From Paenibacillus sp. FSL H7-0357 (GTDB lineage: Bacteria > Bacillota > Bacilli > Paenibacillales > Paenibacillaceae), in NCBI RefSeq assembly GCF_000758525.1, contig NZ_CP009241.1:3224001-3288000 (forward strand): a DNA stretch of 64,000 nt, written 5' to 3'. Positions 1-8,747 of this stretch are shown in pieces. The stretch's first letter is position 1. Every line of letters starts with the position of its first letter. Position numbers and translations under genes: made by a program. Under the pieces are notes generated by a model, which saw only the letters and a list, made by a program, of their open reading frames with translations, was not told where the DNA came from and searched no databases.

Positions 1-2
1 CC

Positions 3-299
3 GATCTAAGTTTTGAGCTTACATTATCCGCGCATTTTCTATTCATGTATAGTGACCGTCTGGACTATGATTTTCATCTCCAGAGTCTGCAGGAGCTGAT
101 GCGTGTGACAAGTGAAGAAATCCGCATCTTCCCACTGATCGATCTATCCGGCCGCAGATATGAAGAAATGGACCGTTTAATAGAATATATTCACACTCAG
201 GGCTGGAATACAGAAGAGCTTAAAGTCTCCTATGAATTCCAAAAAGGCGCAAACAGCATGCTGCGGATGACGAGGAGCAGAGGAATGCAGTCTGCATAG
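3..299 (+). CDS. Methyltransferase C-terminal fragment (cut by window edge)
   Basis: The frame is open from the left edge to the stop at 299, so the gene begins outside the window and the Met at 45 is internal. The 98 visible residues look like the last part of a class I SAM-dependent methyltransferase as found in Bacillales: a hydrophobic stretch around LTLSAHFLF, then a segment on serious amino-acid pattern EEIRIFPLIDLSGR, and a basic C-terminal tail. The SAM-binding motif I is not in the window, so the substrate cannot be told. The assignment is by resemblance only and could also be a related hypothetical protein. Confidence 0.5.
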   Translation, partial: DLSFELTLSAHFLFMYSDRLDYDFHLQSLQELMRVTSEEIRIFPLIDLSGRRYEEMDRLIEYIHTQGWNTEELKVSYEFQKGANSMLRMTRSRGMQSA

Positions 300-390
300 A
301 ATACAACTAATAAAGCAAACCATGGAACCGCCCGCATTGCTGTGAGGTTAAATTTCATTTCATATCAGCTGTTGCGATATTGCGGTAAAA

Positions 391-575
391 GTACCCGCTA
401 ATTTGAGCTGAAAACCCCTTTTTGGCATAATATAGGGAATTGTTACCGCTAACGTGGAGATAAACCCCAATGATCCCTGGTAACATAAAATTAGAGGGCG
501 GGATTCCCGTTAGTTGTTCATTTCTTGGAATAAGGGCTATATTAGCGGCAGCATTTCCCGTTAATGAGGATAGGC
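391..575. repeat. Degenerate interspersed repeat (CCCGYTA motif)
   Basis: Four similar segments in direct orientation start near 392, 444, 505 and 555, spaced about 50 to 60 bases. Each has a core like TACCCGCTAA or TTCCCGTTAATGAGG, and the spacer carries a GGG-rich arm with TTAGCGG that could pair with it. No reading frame is preserved through them. This is the kind of intergenic repeat seen between genes in Paenibacillus chromosomes, but that comparison is from memory. Confidence 0.55.
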
Positions 576-610
576 ATCAAAATGAAGCAAGGGTGCTCCC
601 GCATAACACA

Positions 611-655
611 CATAAACCTCTATCATTGATTGTTCATCAACAATAGAGGTTTATG
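611..655. terminator. 45-base hairpin, possible bidirectional terminator
   Basis: A perfect 13-base inverted repeat (CATAAACCTCTAT with its complement at 643-655) encloses a smaller TTGAT/ATCAA stem. The base lacks a long T run, so this may be an RNA or DNA structural element rather than an efficient terminator. Confidence 0.5.
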
Positions 656-781
656 TTGTAAGCACTATACCCATGTTCTTCTCAGACTCCTTATCCTATC
701 CTTTGTTCTCAGCCGGGTAGAAATCGTCCGAGGCGGCAGTGTATTTGCCTATCCTGACCGTTAAATCTTCTCTAATCATCC

Positions 782-1151
782 TCAGGTAACGATTGGATTG
801 ATGATCAACGTTTGAGCTTTAAGAAGCTCATACCATTTCGTTCCGGGATAAATTGAAAGCTTTATTGCCAGGATCAAAGATATAGTCTCAAGCTCAGGGA
901 TTACAGCTGCAAAAGATTGCTCACGGAGAGATTTTACCTGCCCGCATTAGCGTTCCTTCTAGCAGTGTATGGTTCCTTGAGTTGATGTCTATAGTATACC
1001 CTGATCCCCATAAGCAGTAAAAAGCCGTATCATTTGAATCTGGAACCATTATACATATAACCCTCTTGTAAGCGCTATTATCCTTGCTTATTCTTAGTTT
1101 TTTAACTAATATTCCATGGATAATTGCTGCTGCTCTTAATGTATAATTCAC
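782..1151 (-). pseudogene. Possible decayed ORF with one frameshift
   Basis: On the minus strand a 76-residue open frame (1151 to 921) ends at a TGA. Just before that stop, a shift into the neighbouring frame opens about 50 further protein-like residues (VKSLREQSFAAVIPELE and onward) to a stop at 782. Joined, they would give about 120 residues with ordinary amino-acid composition. I do not recognise a family, there is no clear ribosome site, and chance open frames cannot be excluded. The rest of the 300-1194 spacer holds only the repeat and hairpin listed separately. Confidence 0.22.
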
Positions 1152-1194
1152 TTATGGCGTAGGAGTTAGGAAGAATGGAAGGAGTAGAGCATAT

Positions 1195-1818
1195 ATGAAG
1201 CTGTTTCAGATGAAGACGGCGCCGCTTGGGATTGAGCGGATGACGGAGTTTGTGCAGGACAATTATGTTTGCGCCGGATATCCCGGCATCGGTGATTTGG
1301 AACAGGCAAGCCGCGAAGAAATCGCCAGACGGCTGCATCAGACCTCTGCCTACTACGGGCCGGAACTGGAAAAGGCGCTGGACAGCCTGGACATCTTTGT
1401 ACATACAATGCAGGACGGAGATTATGTATTGATCTCAGACGGGGAGTGGGCCTACCTTGGCGATCTGGGCGATTATTTCTATGAGGAAGCCTGTGACCAT
1501 CCGGAAGATGGCCGTTGTCACCGGAGAGGTGTAACCTGGCTGAAGAGCTTGATTAGTGCAGAGCTGAATCCTATGATGGGTGAACTGCTGGCAGATGCCC
1601 TGCCAGTCTCGCAGTATATAGGAACACTGCCGCCTGAAAGGCTGGACCTGTGGCTTGCGGATGCGGGTCTTGGAGGTATTGAGCAAACGAAACACACTGT
1701 TAAAGTTGATGCAGAGATAATTGCTGAAGCGCTGTCTGTTCTCACGGCTGCGCTGCATAGTGAAGATGCCGAGCGGCGGGAGCGGGCGGCTGCGGCTATT
1801 CTTCATTATGCGAAATGA
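1195..1818 (+). CDS. Hypothetical protein with PUA/EVE-like N-terminal module
   Basis: This 207-residue soluble protein follows a GGAAGGAG ribosome site. The N-terminal 100 residues have the pattern of small RNA/DNA-modification-reading modules often found at the start of Mrr-like restriction proteins: a MKxFxMKT opening, CAGYPGIGDL, then HTMQDGDYVLISDGEWAYLGDLGDYFY-type strands (motif at about 70-95). The C-terminal half is helical, ends in an Ala/Glu/Arg-rich helix, and has no nuclease motif that I can see. It stands alone between a long spacer and the alpha-galactosidase gene. The function is not known; the module assignment is an inference from pattern. Confidence 0.6.
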   Translation: MKLFQMKTAPLGIERMTEFVQDNYVCAGYPGIGDLEQASREEIARRLHQTSAYYGPELEKALDSLDIFVHTMQDGDYVLISDGEWAYLGDLGDYFYEEACDHPEDGRCHRRGVTWLKSLISAELNPMMGELLADALPVSQYIGTLPPERLDLWLADAGLGGIEQTKHTVKVDAEIIAEALSVLTAALHSEDAERRERAAAAILHYAK

Positions 1819-1986
1819 AAGCTAACCAGAAGTGAAATTAAAGCGATTTCACTATATAATAGAGTGATGTTGTACGAAGCCTATTAAGTAAGATGCTGCT
1901 CTACAAAACTAAGCTGATGCTTCCCAAGCGAGTTTGTACGATGCTAATCAAGGAAGCAGATGCTCACAAACTTTCAGGAGGTTCCA

Positions 1987-4176
1987 ATGGCAATTCAATA
2001 TTTTTCCGACGAACGCATCTTTCATCTTCAGAGCAAGGCAACCAGCTACGTGATTCAGTTGCTGCCGACCGGAGTTCCGGCGCATGTATATTGGGGCAGA
2101 AAAATCCGTTCAACCGGTCTGTCGTCCATCCTACAGCGGACTGAACGCTGCTCCTTCTCGCCAGCCCCATATCCTGAGGACATGTCTATCTCTTACGATA
2201 CGATAGCACAGGAGTACCCGGTTTATGGTGTGGGTGATTTCCGCCATCCAGCCTACCAGATCCAGGCTGAGAACGGAACTACGGCTTCCGAGGCGCTGTA
2301 TGACAAACACCGCATTTACCGGGGAAAGCCTGCTCTTGAGGGGCTGCCAGCTACATATACCGAGCATGAAGAGGAAGCCGATACACTGGAGATCGAGCTG
2401 CTCGATCCTGTGGCCGGGCTGCGGATTATCCTCTGCTATACCGTATTTAATGAATTGAACGCCATTACCCGTTCTGTGCGGTTTGTCAATGAAGGCAGCC
2501 AGTCGCTGAGGCTGCTGCGTGGACTCAGCATGAGTGTGGATTTCCGTGACTCGAATTACGATATGCTTCATTTGTCCGGGTCCTGGGCGAGGGAGCGATA
2601 TGTGGAACGCAGAGCACTTGCTTCCGGCATGCAGGGTATCGAGAGCCGCCGGGGAGCGAGCAGCCATGCACAGAATCCATTTATCGCCCTGCTGTCCAAA
2701 GGTGCGGATGAAGACCATGGCGAGGTATATGGCGTCAGCCTGGTTTACAGCGGCGGATTTAGCGCACAGGCTGAGGTTGAGCCGTACAAGACAACCCGCT
2801 TATCCATCGGGATTAATCCTTTCGACTTCAACTGGCTGCTGGAGCAGGGACAGGCGTTCCAGACTCCCGAAGCTGTACTGGTCTTCTCGGCGGATGGCAT
2901 CGGTTCGATGTCACGGACCTATCATAAGCTGTACCGTACCCGGCTGAGCCGCGGCACCCACCGCGACCGTACCCGGCCAGTACTCGTCAATAACTGGGAA
3001 GCGACTTATTTCAATTTCACCGCCGACAAGATTGAAGACATCGCCCGTGCCGGCAGCGAGCTTGGACTGGAGCTGTTTGTGCTGGATGACGGCTGGTTCG
3101 GTCGCCGCAATGATGACCGCAGCTCACTGGGGGACTGGTTCGTGGATGCGAATAAGCTGCCGGAGGGATTGGATGATCTGGCCAAGCGTGTAAACGGGCT
3201 GGGCCTGCAATTTGGCCTCTGGTTCGAACCGGAGATGATTTCGCCGGACAGCGAACTGTACACCCGGCATCCCGATTGGTGCCTGCATGTGCCGGACCGC
3301 CGCAGAACAGAAGGACGGATGCAGCTTGTGCTCGATTTCTCCCGTGAGGATGTCTGCCAGGCGATCGGCGACAGGATTGCCGATGTGCTGCGCAGCGCGC
3401 CAATCTCCTATGTGAAATGGGATATGAACCGCAATATGACCGAAATTGGCTCTGCGCTGCTGCCGCCGGAAAGACAGCGGGAAACGGCGCACCGTTATAT
3501 GCTCGGTCTTTATGGAGTGCTTGAACGGATTACCTCGGAGTTTCCGGATGTCCTGTTTGAGAGCTGCTCCGGCGGGGGAGGGCGCTTCGATCCGGGAATG
3601 CTCTATTATATGCCGCAGACCTGGACAAGCGATAATACCGATGCGATCAGCAGACTCAAAATCCAGTATGGAACGAGCATCGTCTATCCGCTTAGCTCCA
3701 TGGGCAGCCATGTCTCGGCCGTGCCGAACCATCAGGTACACCGCAATACTTCTCTTGAACTGCGCGGACATATCGCAATGTCAGGCAATTTCGGCTATGA
3801 GCTGGATCTGACAAAGTTTACGGAAGAAGAGAAGGAAACGGTAAAAGCACAGGTAGCGCTCTACAAGGAGCTGCGGCCGCTGGTGCAGTTCGGGGAGCAG
3901 TACAGACTGCTCAGCCCGTTTGAAGGCAACGAGACCGCATGGCTGATTGCGGCTGAAGATAAATCCGAGGCTGTCGTCGTGTATGCCCGGACACTGGCCG
4001 AGCCCAATGATTCACTGTATTATCTTCGCCTGAAAGGACTGGATCCCGAAGCGGATTATGAGTGGCTGGAAGGCGGAGGCGTGTATGGAGGAGATCATCT
4101 TATGTATGCGGGGCTGCCATTGCCGAATCTGCACGGTGATTTCCAGAGCGTGCTCTGGCGTTTCCGCAGAGTCTAG
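1987..4176 (+). CDS. Alpha-galactosidase, GH36
   Basis: The enzyme releases terminal alpha-galactose from raffinose-family sugars and galacto-oligosaccharides. It has 729 residues from the ATG at 1987, which sits behind AGGAGG; the upstream Met at 1960 has no such site and would include it. The N-terminal beta-supersandwich domain (about 1-330) precedes a TIM barrel. The nucleophile is Asp479 in KWDMNRN and the acid/base is Asp549 in WTSDNTDA, with SGGGGRFD between them. These positions are one residue off those of Geobacillus AgaA/AgaB (478, 548). No signal peptide is visible, so it should act in the cytoplasm on imported oligosaccharides. No transporter is adjacent and no dedicated regulator is seen. 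A strong hairpin terminator follows. Confidence 0.95.
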   Translation: MAIQYFSDERIFHLQSKATSYVIQLLPTGVPAHVYWGRKIRSTGLSSILQRTERCSFSPAPYPEDMSISYDTIAQEYPVYGVGDFRHPAYQIQAENGTTASEALYDKHRIYRGKPALEGLPATYTEHEEEADTLEIELLDPVAGLRIILCYTVFNELNAITRSVRFVNEGSQSLRLLRGLSMSVDFRDSNYDMLHLSGSWARERYVERRALASGMQGIESRRGASSHAQNPFIALLSKGADEDHGEVYGVSLVYSGGFSAQAEVEPYKTTRLSIGINPFDFNWLLEQGQAFQTPEAVLVFSADGIGSMSRTYHKLYRTRLSRGTHRDRTRPVLVNNWEATYFNFTADKIEDIARAGSELGLELFVLDDGWFGRRNDDRSSLGDWFVDANKLPEGLDDLAKRVNGLGLQFGLWFEPEMISPDSELYTRHPDWCLHVPDRRRTEGRMQLVLDFSREDVCQAIGDRIADVLRSAPISYVKWDMNRNMTEIGSALLPPERQRETAHRYMLGLYGVLERITSEFPDVLFESCSGGGGRFDPGMLYYMPQTWTSDNTDAISRLKIQYGTSIVYPLSSMGSHVSAVPNHQVHRNTSLELRGHIAMSGNFGYELDLTKFTEEEKETVKAQVALYKELRPLVQFGEQYRLLSPFEGNETAWLIAAEDKSEAVVVYARTLAEPNDSLYYLRLKGLDPEADYEWLEGGGVYGGDHLMYAGLPLPNLHGDFQSVLWRFRRV

Positions 4177-4200
4177 GATTTAACCGGTTGTTATTATCAC

Positions 4201-4237
4201 AAAAGGCCTTGCCGCGATACTGCGGCAAGGCCTTTTT
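4201..4237 (+). terminator. Rho-independent terminator after GH36 gene
   Basis: An inverted repeat AAAAGGCCTTGCCGC with its complement is followed by a T run. A-run and T-run symmetry means it can also serve the convergent nitroreductase gene. Confidence 0.9.
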
Positions 4238-4257
4238 GCAGGTTGCAAGGGTCCATC

Positions 4258-4875
4258 TCAGAAGAATTCAACAAACTCATTTACCGGCTTGCGGTAGCCG
4301 CGCGGTCTGATCTTGCGTTTGTAGTCTTTGCCGATGGTAATCATCAGAGCCGGCACAAGATGGTCCGGGATATTGAGGGTGGCCTTGATGGCTTCGGGAT
4401 CAAAGCCGATCATCGGGCAGGTATCCCAGCCTTTATCCTTGGCAATCAGCATGAACTGCATGGCGGACAGGGAGGCGTTGCGAATGGCTTCATCACGCTG
4501 GAAAGCATCATTTCCTTCGTAGGCATCGTTGATGGATTGAATGGTGTTGTCATATTCCTCCTGGCTCATAGCGCCAAGCAATTTCAGTCCGCTGTAAATT
4601 TCCGGTGCCTGCTGATAGGCAAGCTTATCTCCGAGCACAATAATAACGGCGGAAGCCGTGTGGATTTTATATTGGTCATAAGCACCTCTGCGGATTTCCT
4701 CCTTCAGTGCCGGATCGCTGATCACCTTGTAATGTGTATGCTGCAAATTGGAGCTTGAAGGGGCGAGCCGGGTGAGAGAGAACATGTCCTCCAGTTCGTT
4801 TTGCGGGATCTTGATCCCTTCCACGAAATTCATAGCTGATCTGCGGGATTGCACCAAATCTGTAAAAGTACTCAT
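4258..4875 (-). CDS. Nitroreductase family FMN protein (YodC-like)
   Basis: This 205-residue protein belongs to the NAD(P)H:FMN nitroreductase family, which reduces nitro compounds and quinones in the cytoplasm. Typical family features are the N-terminal SRRSAMNF segment (FMN phosphate binding), RLAPSSSNLQHTH in the next helix, and the C-terminal ITIGKDYKRKIRPRGYR. I chose ATG at 4875 because GGAGGT lies just upstream; the longer frame starts with TTG inside the ribosome site. It converges on the alpha-galactosidase gene and shares the hairpin between them. The divergent neighbour is yjlC-ndh. The physiological substrate is unknown. Confidence 0.88.
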   Translation of the reverse strand: MSTFTDLVQSRRSAMNFVEGIKIPQNELEDMFSLTRLAPSSSNLQHTHYKVISDPALKEEIRRGAYDQYKIHTASAVIIVLGDKLAYQQAPEIYSGLKLLGAMSQEEYDNTIQSINDAYEGNDAFQRDEAIRNASLSAMQFMLIAKDKGWDTCPMIGFDPEAIKATLNIPDHLVPALMITIGKDYKRKIRPRGYRKPVNEFVEFF

Positions 4876-5060
4876 GATAAATACCTCCAAATGGTTATAA
4901 ATTAATAGTTAATAAATATCAATAACTTATGTAAATAAACCTACTTACTAATGGTTACTTACTTAAGATAGCACGGCAATTGGGAATCGTCAATGATGAA
5001 TTACACTAAATCGTGAAATTAAGTTCAAATAGAAGGTAATTAATAAAAATGACAGAAAAG
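4876..5060. other. AT-rich divergent spacer, upstream part
   Basis: The spacer between the nitroreductase gene and yjlC is AT-rich and should hold the nitroreductase promoter. I see no confident promoter boxes or open frame in this part; the operator and promoter for yjlC-ndh lie just downstream and are listed separately. Confidence 0.5.
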
Positions 5061-5078
5061 AAGTGATTTTAATCACAA
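5061..5078 (+). promoter_or_regulatory. Rex-like operator upstream of yjlC-ndh
   Basis: The 18-base element AAGTGATTTTAATCACAA fits the Gram-positive Rex operator TTGTGA-N6-TCACAA at 10 of its 12 conserved half-site positions. It lies about 50 bases upstream of the -10 box. A second half-site-like TTGTGA is at 5103. In B. subtilis, Rex represses yjlC-ndh when NADH is low, so the gene order supports the reading. Whether Rex binds here is inferred. Confidence 0.6.
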
Positions 5079-5106
5079 AATAAGGTTATAGAGGCAAAAA
5101 GATTGT

Positions 5107-5135
5107 GACGTTTATTACATAATAGGTGTTATAAT
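5107..5135 (+). promoter_or_regulatory. Extended -10 promoter for yjlC-ndh
   Basis: A consensus TATAAT at 5130-5135 is preceded by TGT, an extended -10. The -35 region (around GACGTT at 5107) is poor, which an extended -10 can tolerate. The start codon lies 67 bases downstream. Confidence 0.6.
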
Positions 5136-5201
5136 AGACGCATGGGTTATTGAATTGACTATTATCAAGCGTTACAAGCTAATGCAGAGGAGAGTTCAAC
5201 A

Positions 5202-5639
5202 ATGTCAGAAACAATTACGCAAACCACTCCTGAACAGGAAGCACCGAAAGCCTCTTTAACCAAAGAGGATGTTCTGGATCAGCTTTTGAAGCCGGAAGTT
5301 CAGGAATCATTAACAACCTTGATAGAACAGCTGCCGCAGCTTACACAGCTTGTAGGTGTATTAACGAAGTCTATGGACTTTGTACAGTCGGTTGCATCCG
5401 ATGAAGTACTCAAGAATGATACGGTGGGCGCTATTAAAGAAATTGCCGAGCCGGTAGTAGGTTCCGTCAAGAATATGGCGGCTACTGTGATCGAGGCGAA
5501 AGACCGGGCAAATGAAAGCAGCGAGACGATCAGCGTGTTCGGAATGATGAAGATGATTAAGGATCCGCAGGTTCAGAAGCTTCTCCGTTTTATGAATGCT
5601 TACCTGCAAGTCAGCGGCGAACGCAGCCAGCAGAAATAA
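5202..5639 (+). CDS. yjlC: DUF1641 protein, YjlC-like
   Basis: This 145-residue protein matches the DUF1641 family, whose B. subtilis member YjlC is encoded directly before the type II NADH dehydrogenase. The first 20 residues are polar and probably disordered. The rest is helical with the family segment LLKPEVQESLTTLIEQLPQL and a C-terminal VFGMMKMIKDPQVQKLLRFMNAYL. It has no membrane span or known catalytic residues. A GAGGAG ribosome site precedes the ATG. It is followed by ndh after 40 bases and should be co-transcribed. The molecular role is unknown; a part in respiratory dehydrogenase function is inferred from the conserved pairing. Confidence 0.88.
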   Translation: MSETITQTTPEQEAPKASLTKEDVLDQLLKPEVQESLTTLIEQLPQLTQLVGVLTKSMDFVQSVASDEVLKNDTVGAIKEIAEPVVGSVKNMAATVIEAKDRANESSETISVFGMMKMIKDPQVQKLLRFMNAYLQVSGERSQQK

Positions 5640-5679
5640 TTAATTCTAATCTCATACGTAAGGACGGAGGAAACATCAT

Positions 5680-6858
5680 ATGTCAAAACATATTGTTATT
5701 CTAGGAGCAGGTTACGGCGGATTGCTGAGTGCCTTGACAGTGCGCAAATATATGAGCAAGGCTGAAGCAAAGATCACAGTTGTCAACCAGTATCCAACCC
5801 ACCAGATTATTACCGAATTGCATCGTCTTGCCGCAGGCAGCGTGGAAGAGAAAGCTGTTGCTATGCCGCTGGCGAAGCTTTTTGCCGGTAAAGACATTGA
5901 TCTTAAAATTGCCAAAGTAAAATCCTTCTCCGTTGAAAGCAAACAAATTGCGCTCTCGGATGGCACGAATCTTACTTACGACGCCCTTGTTGCGGGCCTT
6001 GGCAGCACGACGGCTTATTTTGGAATTCCGGGACTTGAACAATACAGCATGGTATTGAAATCGGCTGCCGACGCCAATAAAATTCACGGGCATATCGAAG
6101 ACCGGATCCGTGAGTACGCAAAAACCGGCAATGAAGCTGATGCGACGATTCTAATCGGCGGTGGCGGATTGACGGGTGTTGAGCTTGTAGGTGAAATTGC
6201 CGACGTGTTGCCGAAGCTCACCAAACGTTATGGGGTGGATCAAAAAGCGATCAAGCTGCTGCTCGTGGAAGCAGGTCCGAAGATTCTCCCGGTACTGCCC
6301 GATCACCTGATCGAACGCGCTACATCAAGTCTTGCTGCACGCGGCGTACAATTCCTGACCGGTCTAGCCGTTACCAATGTGGAGGGCAACACCATTGATC
6401 TGAAGGATGGCCAGAAAATTGTGGCCAACACATTCGTATGGACCGGTGGTGTACAAGGAAATCCGCTGATCGGTGAATCCGGTCTTGAAGTTAACCGTGG
6501 ACGTGCAACGGTAAATGAATTCCTGCAATCCACATCGCATCCTGATGTATTTGTTGCTGGTGACAGTGCTGTTGTATTTGCTCCGGACGGCCGTCCTTAT
6601 CCGCCGACTGCACAAATCGCCTGGCAGATGGGTGAGCTGATCGGCTATAATCTGTATGCTTACCTGAACAATAAATCGCTGGATACCTTTAGTCCGGTCA
6701 ATTCGGGCACACTCGCCAGCCTGGGCCGTAAAGACGGGGTTGCTATTATCGGCGGCAACTCAACGCCATTAAAAGGCTTGCCTGCAACGATGATGAAAGA
6801 AGCAAGCAACATCCGTTATCTGACACATATCAAAGGTTTGTTCAGTCTGGCGTATTAA
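5680..6858 (+). CDS. ndh: Type II NADH:quinone dehydrogenase
   Basis: This single-subunit flavoprotein of the respiratory chain oxidises NADH and reduces menaquinone at the inner face of the membrane without pumping protons. It has 392 residues, the usual length. The FAD-binding motif GAGYGG is at 9-14, the NADH-binding motif IGGGGLTGVELVGE at about 159-172, and the second FAD motif FVAGDSA ends at about 297. The C-terminal region gives the amphipathic membrane-contact helix expected for the family. A GGAGGAAA ribosome site precedes the ATG. It forms an operon with yjlC and is probably controlled by Rex, so NADH excess would raise its expression. A strong terminator follows. Confidence 0.95.
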   Translation: MSKHIVILGAGYGGLLSALTVRKYMSKAEAKITVVNQYPTHQIITELHRLAAGSVEEKAVAMPLAKLFAGKDIDLKIAKVKSFSVESKQIALSDGTNLTYDALVAGLGSTTAYFGIPGLEQYSMVLKSAADANKIHGHIEDRIREYAKTGNEADATILIGGGGLTGVELVGEIADVLPKLTKRYGVDQKAIKLLLVEAGPKILPVLPDHLIERATSSLAARGVQFLTGLAVTNVEGNTIDLKDGQKIVANTFVWTGGVQGNPLIGESGLEVNRGRATVNEFLQSTSHPDVFVAGDSAVVFAPDGRPYPPTAQIAWQMGELIGYNLYAYLNNKSLDTFSPVNSGTLASLGRKDGVAIIGGNSTPLKGLPATMMKEASNIRYLTHIKGLFSLAY

Positions 6859-6894
6859 TATTCATTAGCCGGTTTTGCTGGAAGTAGTTCATAG

Positions 6895-6965
6895 GATCCC
6901 CTTTTAGTTACCCGAAAACACCTGGTTTTTTCTTGAGGTGCGGGTGCTGGAAGGGGATCTTTTTT
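6895..6965 (+). terminator. Terminator after ndh
   Basis: GATCCCCTT at 6895-6903 pairs with AAGGGGATC at 6951-6959, an inner ACCCG/CGGGT and CACCT/AGGTG stem extends it, and a T run follows. Confidence 0.85.
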
Positions 6966-7059
6966 CTGTGCTGAATTACATAGTTAATAACTGGAAATTA
7001 ATTTAAACTGAATTTGTTTTTGGATGTATATTGAATACGTGTGGTAACAGGAGGCCGGT

Positions 7060-7803
7060 ATGATGCTGTTTTATAGATACACACAAAAAAGCGCACCGGC
7101 GGTTATTTTCATCTCCGGCTTGGGAGACGGGGGTGATTCCTGGAGTGGGGTACAGGATCGGATAGCGGCGTTAACGACAACCCTCTCCTATGACAGGGCC
7201 GGAATCGGTGCAAGCACAGCAGCATCGGGTCCCCGTACCTGTGATGACCTGGTTCAGGAACTGCATAGGTTACTGTCCAAGCTGGCAGTGGAGCCGCCGT
7301 ATATCTTGGTAGGACATTCTTTTGGCGGATTGGTCGCCAGACAGTTTTCTGCAAAATTTCGCTCATGCACAGCGGGACTTGTTCTGGTGGATGGCGTACC
7401 GGAGTATAAGGAGCTTGCTTATGAGGAGGTTCTGCCCGTGCATTTGATCCCGGCAAACAGGGCTTATCTGGAGAATCCTCTGCTGAACAGCGAGAACATT
7501 GACAAGCTGGCGAGTTATAGGCAGATAGCTGAAACTGAGCTCCAATGGCCGGGTACTCACCCGATGTCGATTATTACAAGAGGGCTCCCTGATGAAGGAG
7601 AAGGGGATTGGCCGTCGACTGCAATCCTCGAGCTGGAGCAGAAGCTGCAGAGGGGATTCTTGCGGTGGTCTGCGGCTGGCCGCCAGAGGATCGCGGGAGG
7701 CAGCGGGCACTATATTCACCATGATGAGCCGGAGATTGTCATTGAAGAGATTACGGCAATGATTGCACAATGTACCAATAGACCTGAAGGGGTGGAAGAA
7801 TGA
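7060..7803 (+). CDS. Alpha/beta hydrolase
   Basis: This 247-residue protein has the alpha/beta hydrolase fold. The nucleophile elbow GHSFGG places the catalytic serine at 87, LVLVDGVPE follows at about 108, and the likely catalytic histidine is His217 in SGHYIHH. The oxyanion region FISGLGDGGDSW is at 17-28. AGGAGG precedes the start; Met1 and Met2 are both possible. The stop overlaps the next start (ATGA), so it is translationally coupled with the DUF2785 gene. The substrate cannot be told: esterases, lactonases and haloperoxidase-like enzymes share this pattern. Confidence 0.85.
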   Translation: MMLFYRYTQKSAPAVIFISGLGDGGDSWSGVQDRIAALTTTLSYDRAGIGASTAASGPRTCDDLVQELHRLLSKLAVEPPYILVGHSFGGLVARQFSAKFRSCTAGLVLVDGVPEYKELAYEEVLPVHLIPANRAYLENPLLNSENIDKLASYRQIAETELQWPGTHPMSIITRGLPDEGEGDWPSTAILELEQKLQRGFLRWSAAGRQRIAGGSGHYIHHDEPEIVIEEITAMIAQCTNRPEGVEE

Positions 7804-8654
7804 CGGATACAAGAAACGGGCTAAAGCTGGATTTGCAAAGAATCGAGGAGGAACATTATCAGCTGCGTGATGGTGAAGTGGCAGGAGATTACATCAGCCG
7901 GATGCTGGAGTATATCGGCGACCCGGATCCGGAGCTTCGGGATCTGCTTATTTATCCGACATTTTATGAATGGATATCTGAGCAGCAGTTGTTCACCGCA
8001 GATGAGCTGCGCAGCTTGCTTGGAGTATTGACCGATGAGCGGCATTTGTTCTACGACATCGGCGGTTCAGGAGACCAAAGTGTATTCACGCGGACCTTCT
8101 CTGTGTTGCCGGCAGCTTTGATTATACAGCAGCACAGACTGCAGCCATTTCTGGAGGAAGCTGATTTCATGAGTTTGAAGGATTCGCTTCTCCGCTACTA
8201 CAGAACAGAGAAGGATTTACGCGGCTATCTGGAAGAAAACGGCTGGGCCCACGCTGCTGCCCACGCGGCAGATGCACTGGATGAACTGGTGAAGTGCCCG
8301 GAGAGTGATGCGGCGGTGCAGCTGGAAGTCCTGGATGCGGTACAGGGTATGCTCCAGAACGGCACGTACATTTTCAATGAAGAAGAGGATGAGCGGATAG
8401 CCACTATCGTCGACTCCATGGTATTCCATAGCCTGCTTCCGGAGGAACAGCTTGCCGGCTGGATTAGCGCTCTCGGGGAATGCGGTAGCCTGCCGAGGAC
8501 CCGCAGTGTGGATATTAACCGGATCAATTGCAAAAATTTCCTCCGGGCTCTCTATTTCAGACGGGGCAGCCATATCCGTGGACAACAGCTTGAGGAGGCT
8601 TTCATGTCTGCCGAAATAAATTTAAATAAGTTCACAATGCGAAGTGCGCTTTGA
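7800..8654 (+). CDS. DUF2785 family protein
   Basis: This 284-residue, helix-rich soluble protein matches the DUF2785 family: an acidic N-terminal helix, DPELRDLLIYPTFYEWI in the first third, LYYDIGG-type FYDIGGSGDQSVFTRTFSVL in the middle, and a C-terminal FRRGSHIRGQQLEEAFM. The repeated helical pairs suggest an alpha-solenoid scaffold, and I see no catalytic motif. It starts within the stop of the hydrolase gene. The function is unknown; no promoter is visible between the two genes. Confidence 0.75.
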   Translation: MTDTRNGLKLDLQRIEEEHYQLRDGEVAGDYISRMLEYIGDPDPELRDLLIYPTFYEWISEQQLFTADELRSLLGVLTDERHLFYDIGGSGDQSVFTRTFSVLPAALIIQQHRLQPFLEEADFMSLKDSLLRYYRTEKDLRGYLEENGWAHAAAHAADALDELVKCPESDAAVQLEVLDAVQGMLQNGTYIFNEEEDERIATIVDSMVFHSLLPEEQLAGWISALGECGSLPRTRSVDINRINCKNFLRALYFRRGSHIRGQQLEEAFMSAEINLNKFTMRSAL

Positions 8655-8747
8655 AATCCTGCCATAATTGAGGGTGTCCGGAGAAATTCTATTTGATATA
8701 ATGGAATATGTTTATACCATACAGTGGTTTTATAGGAGGATTTAAAC

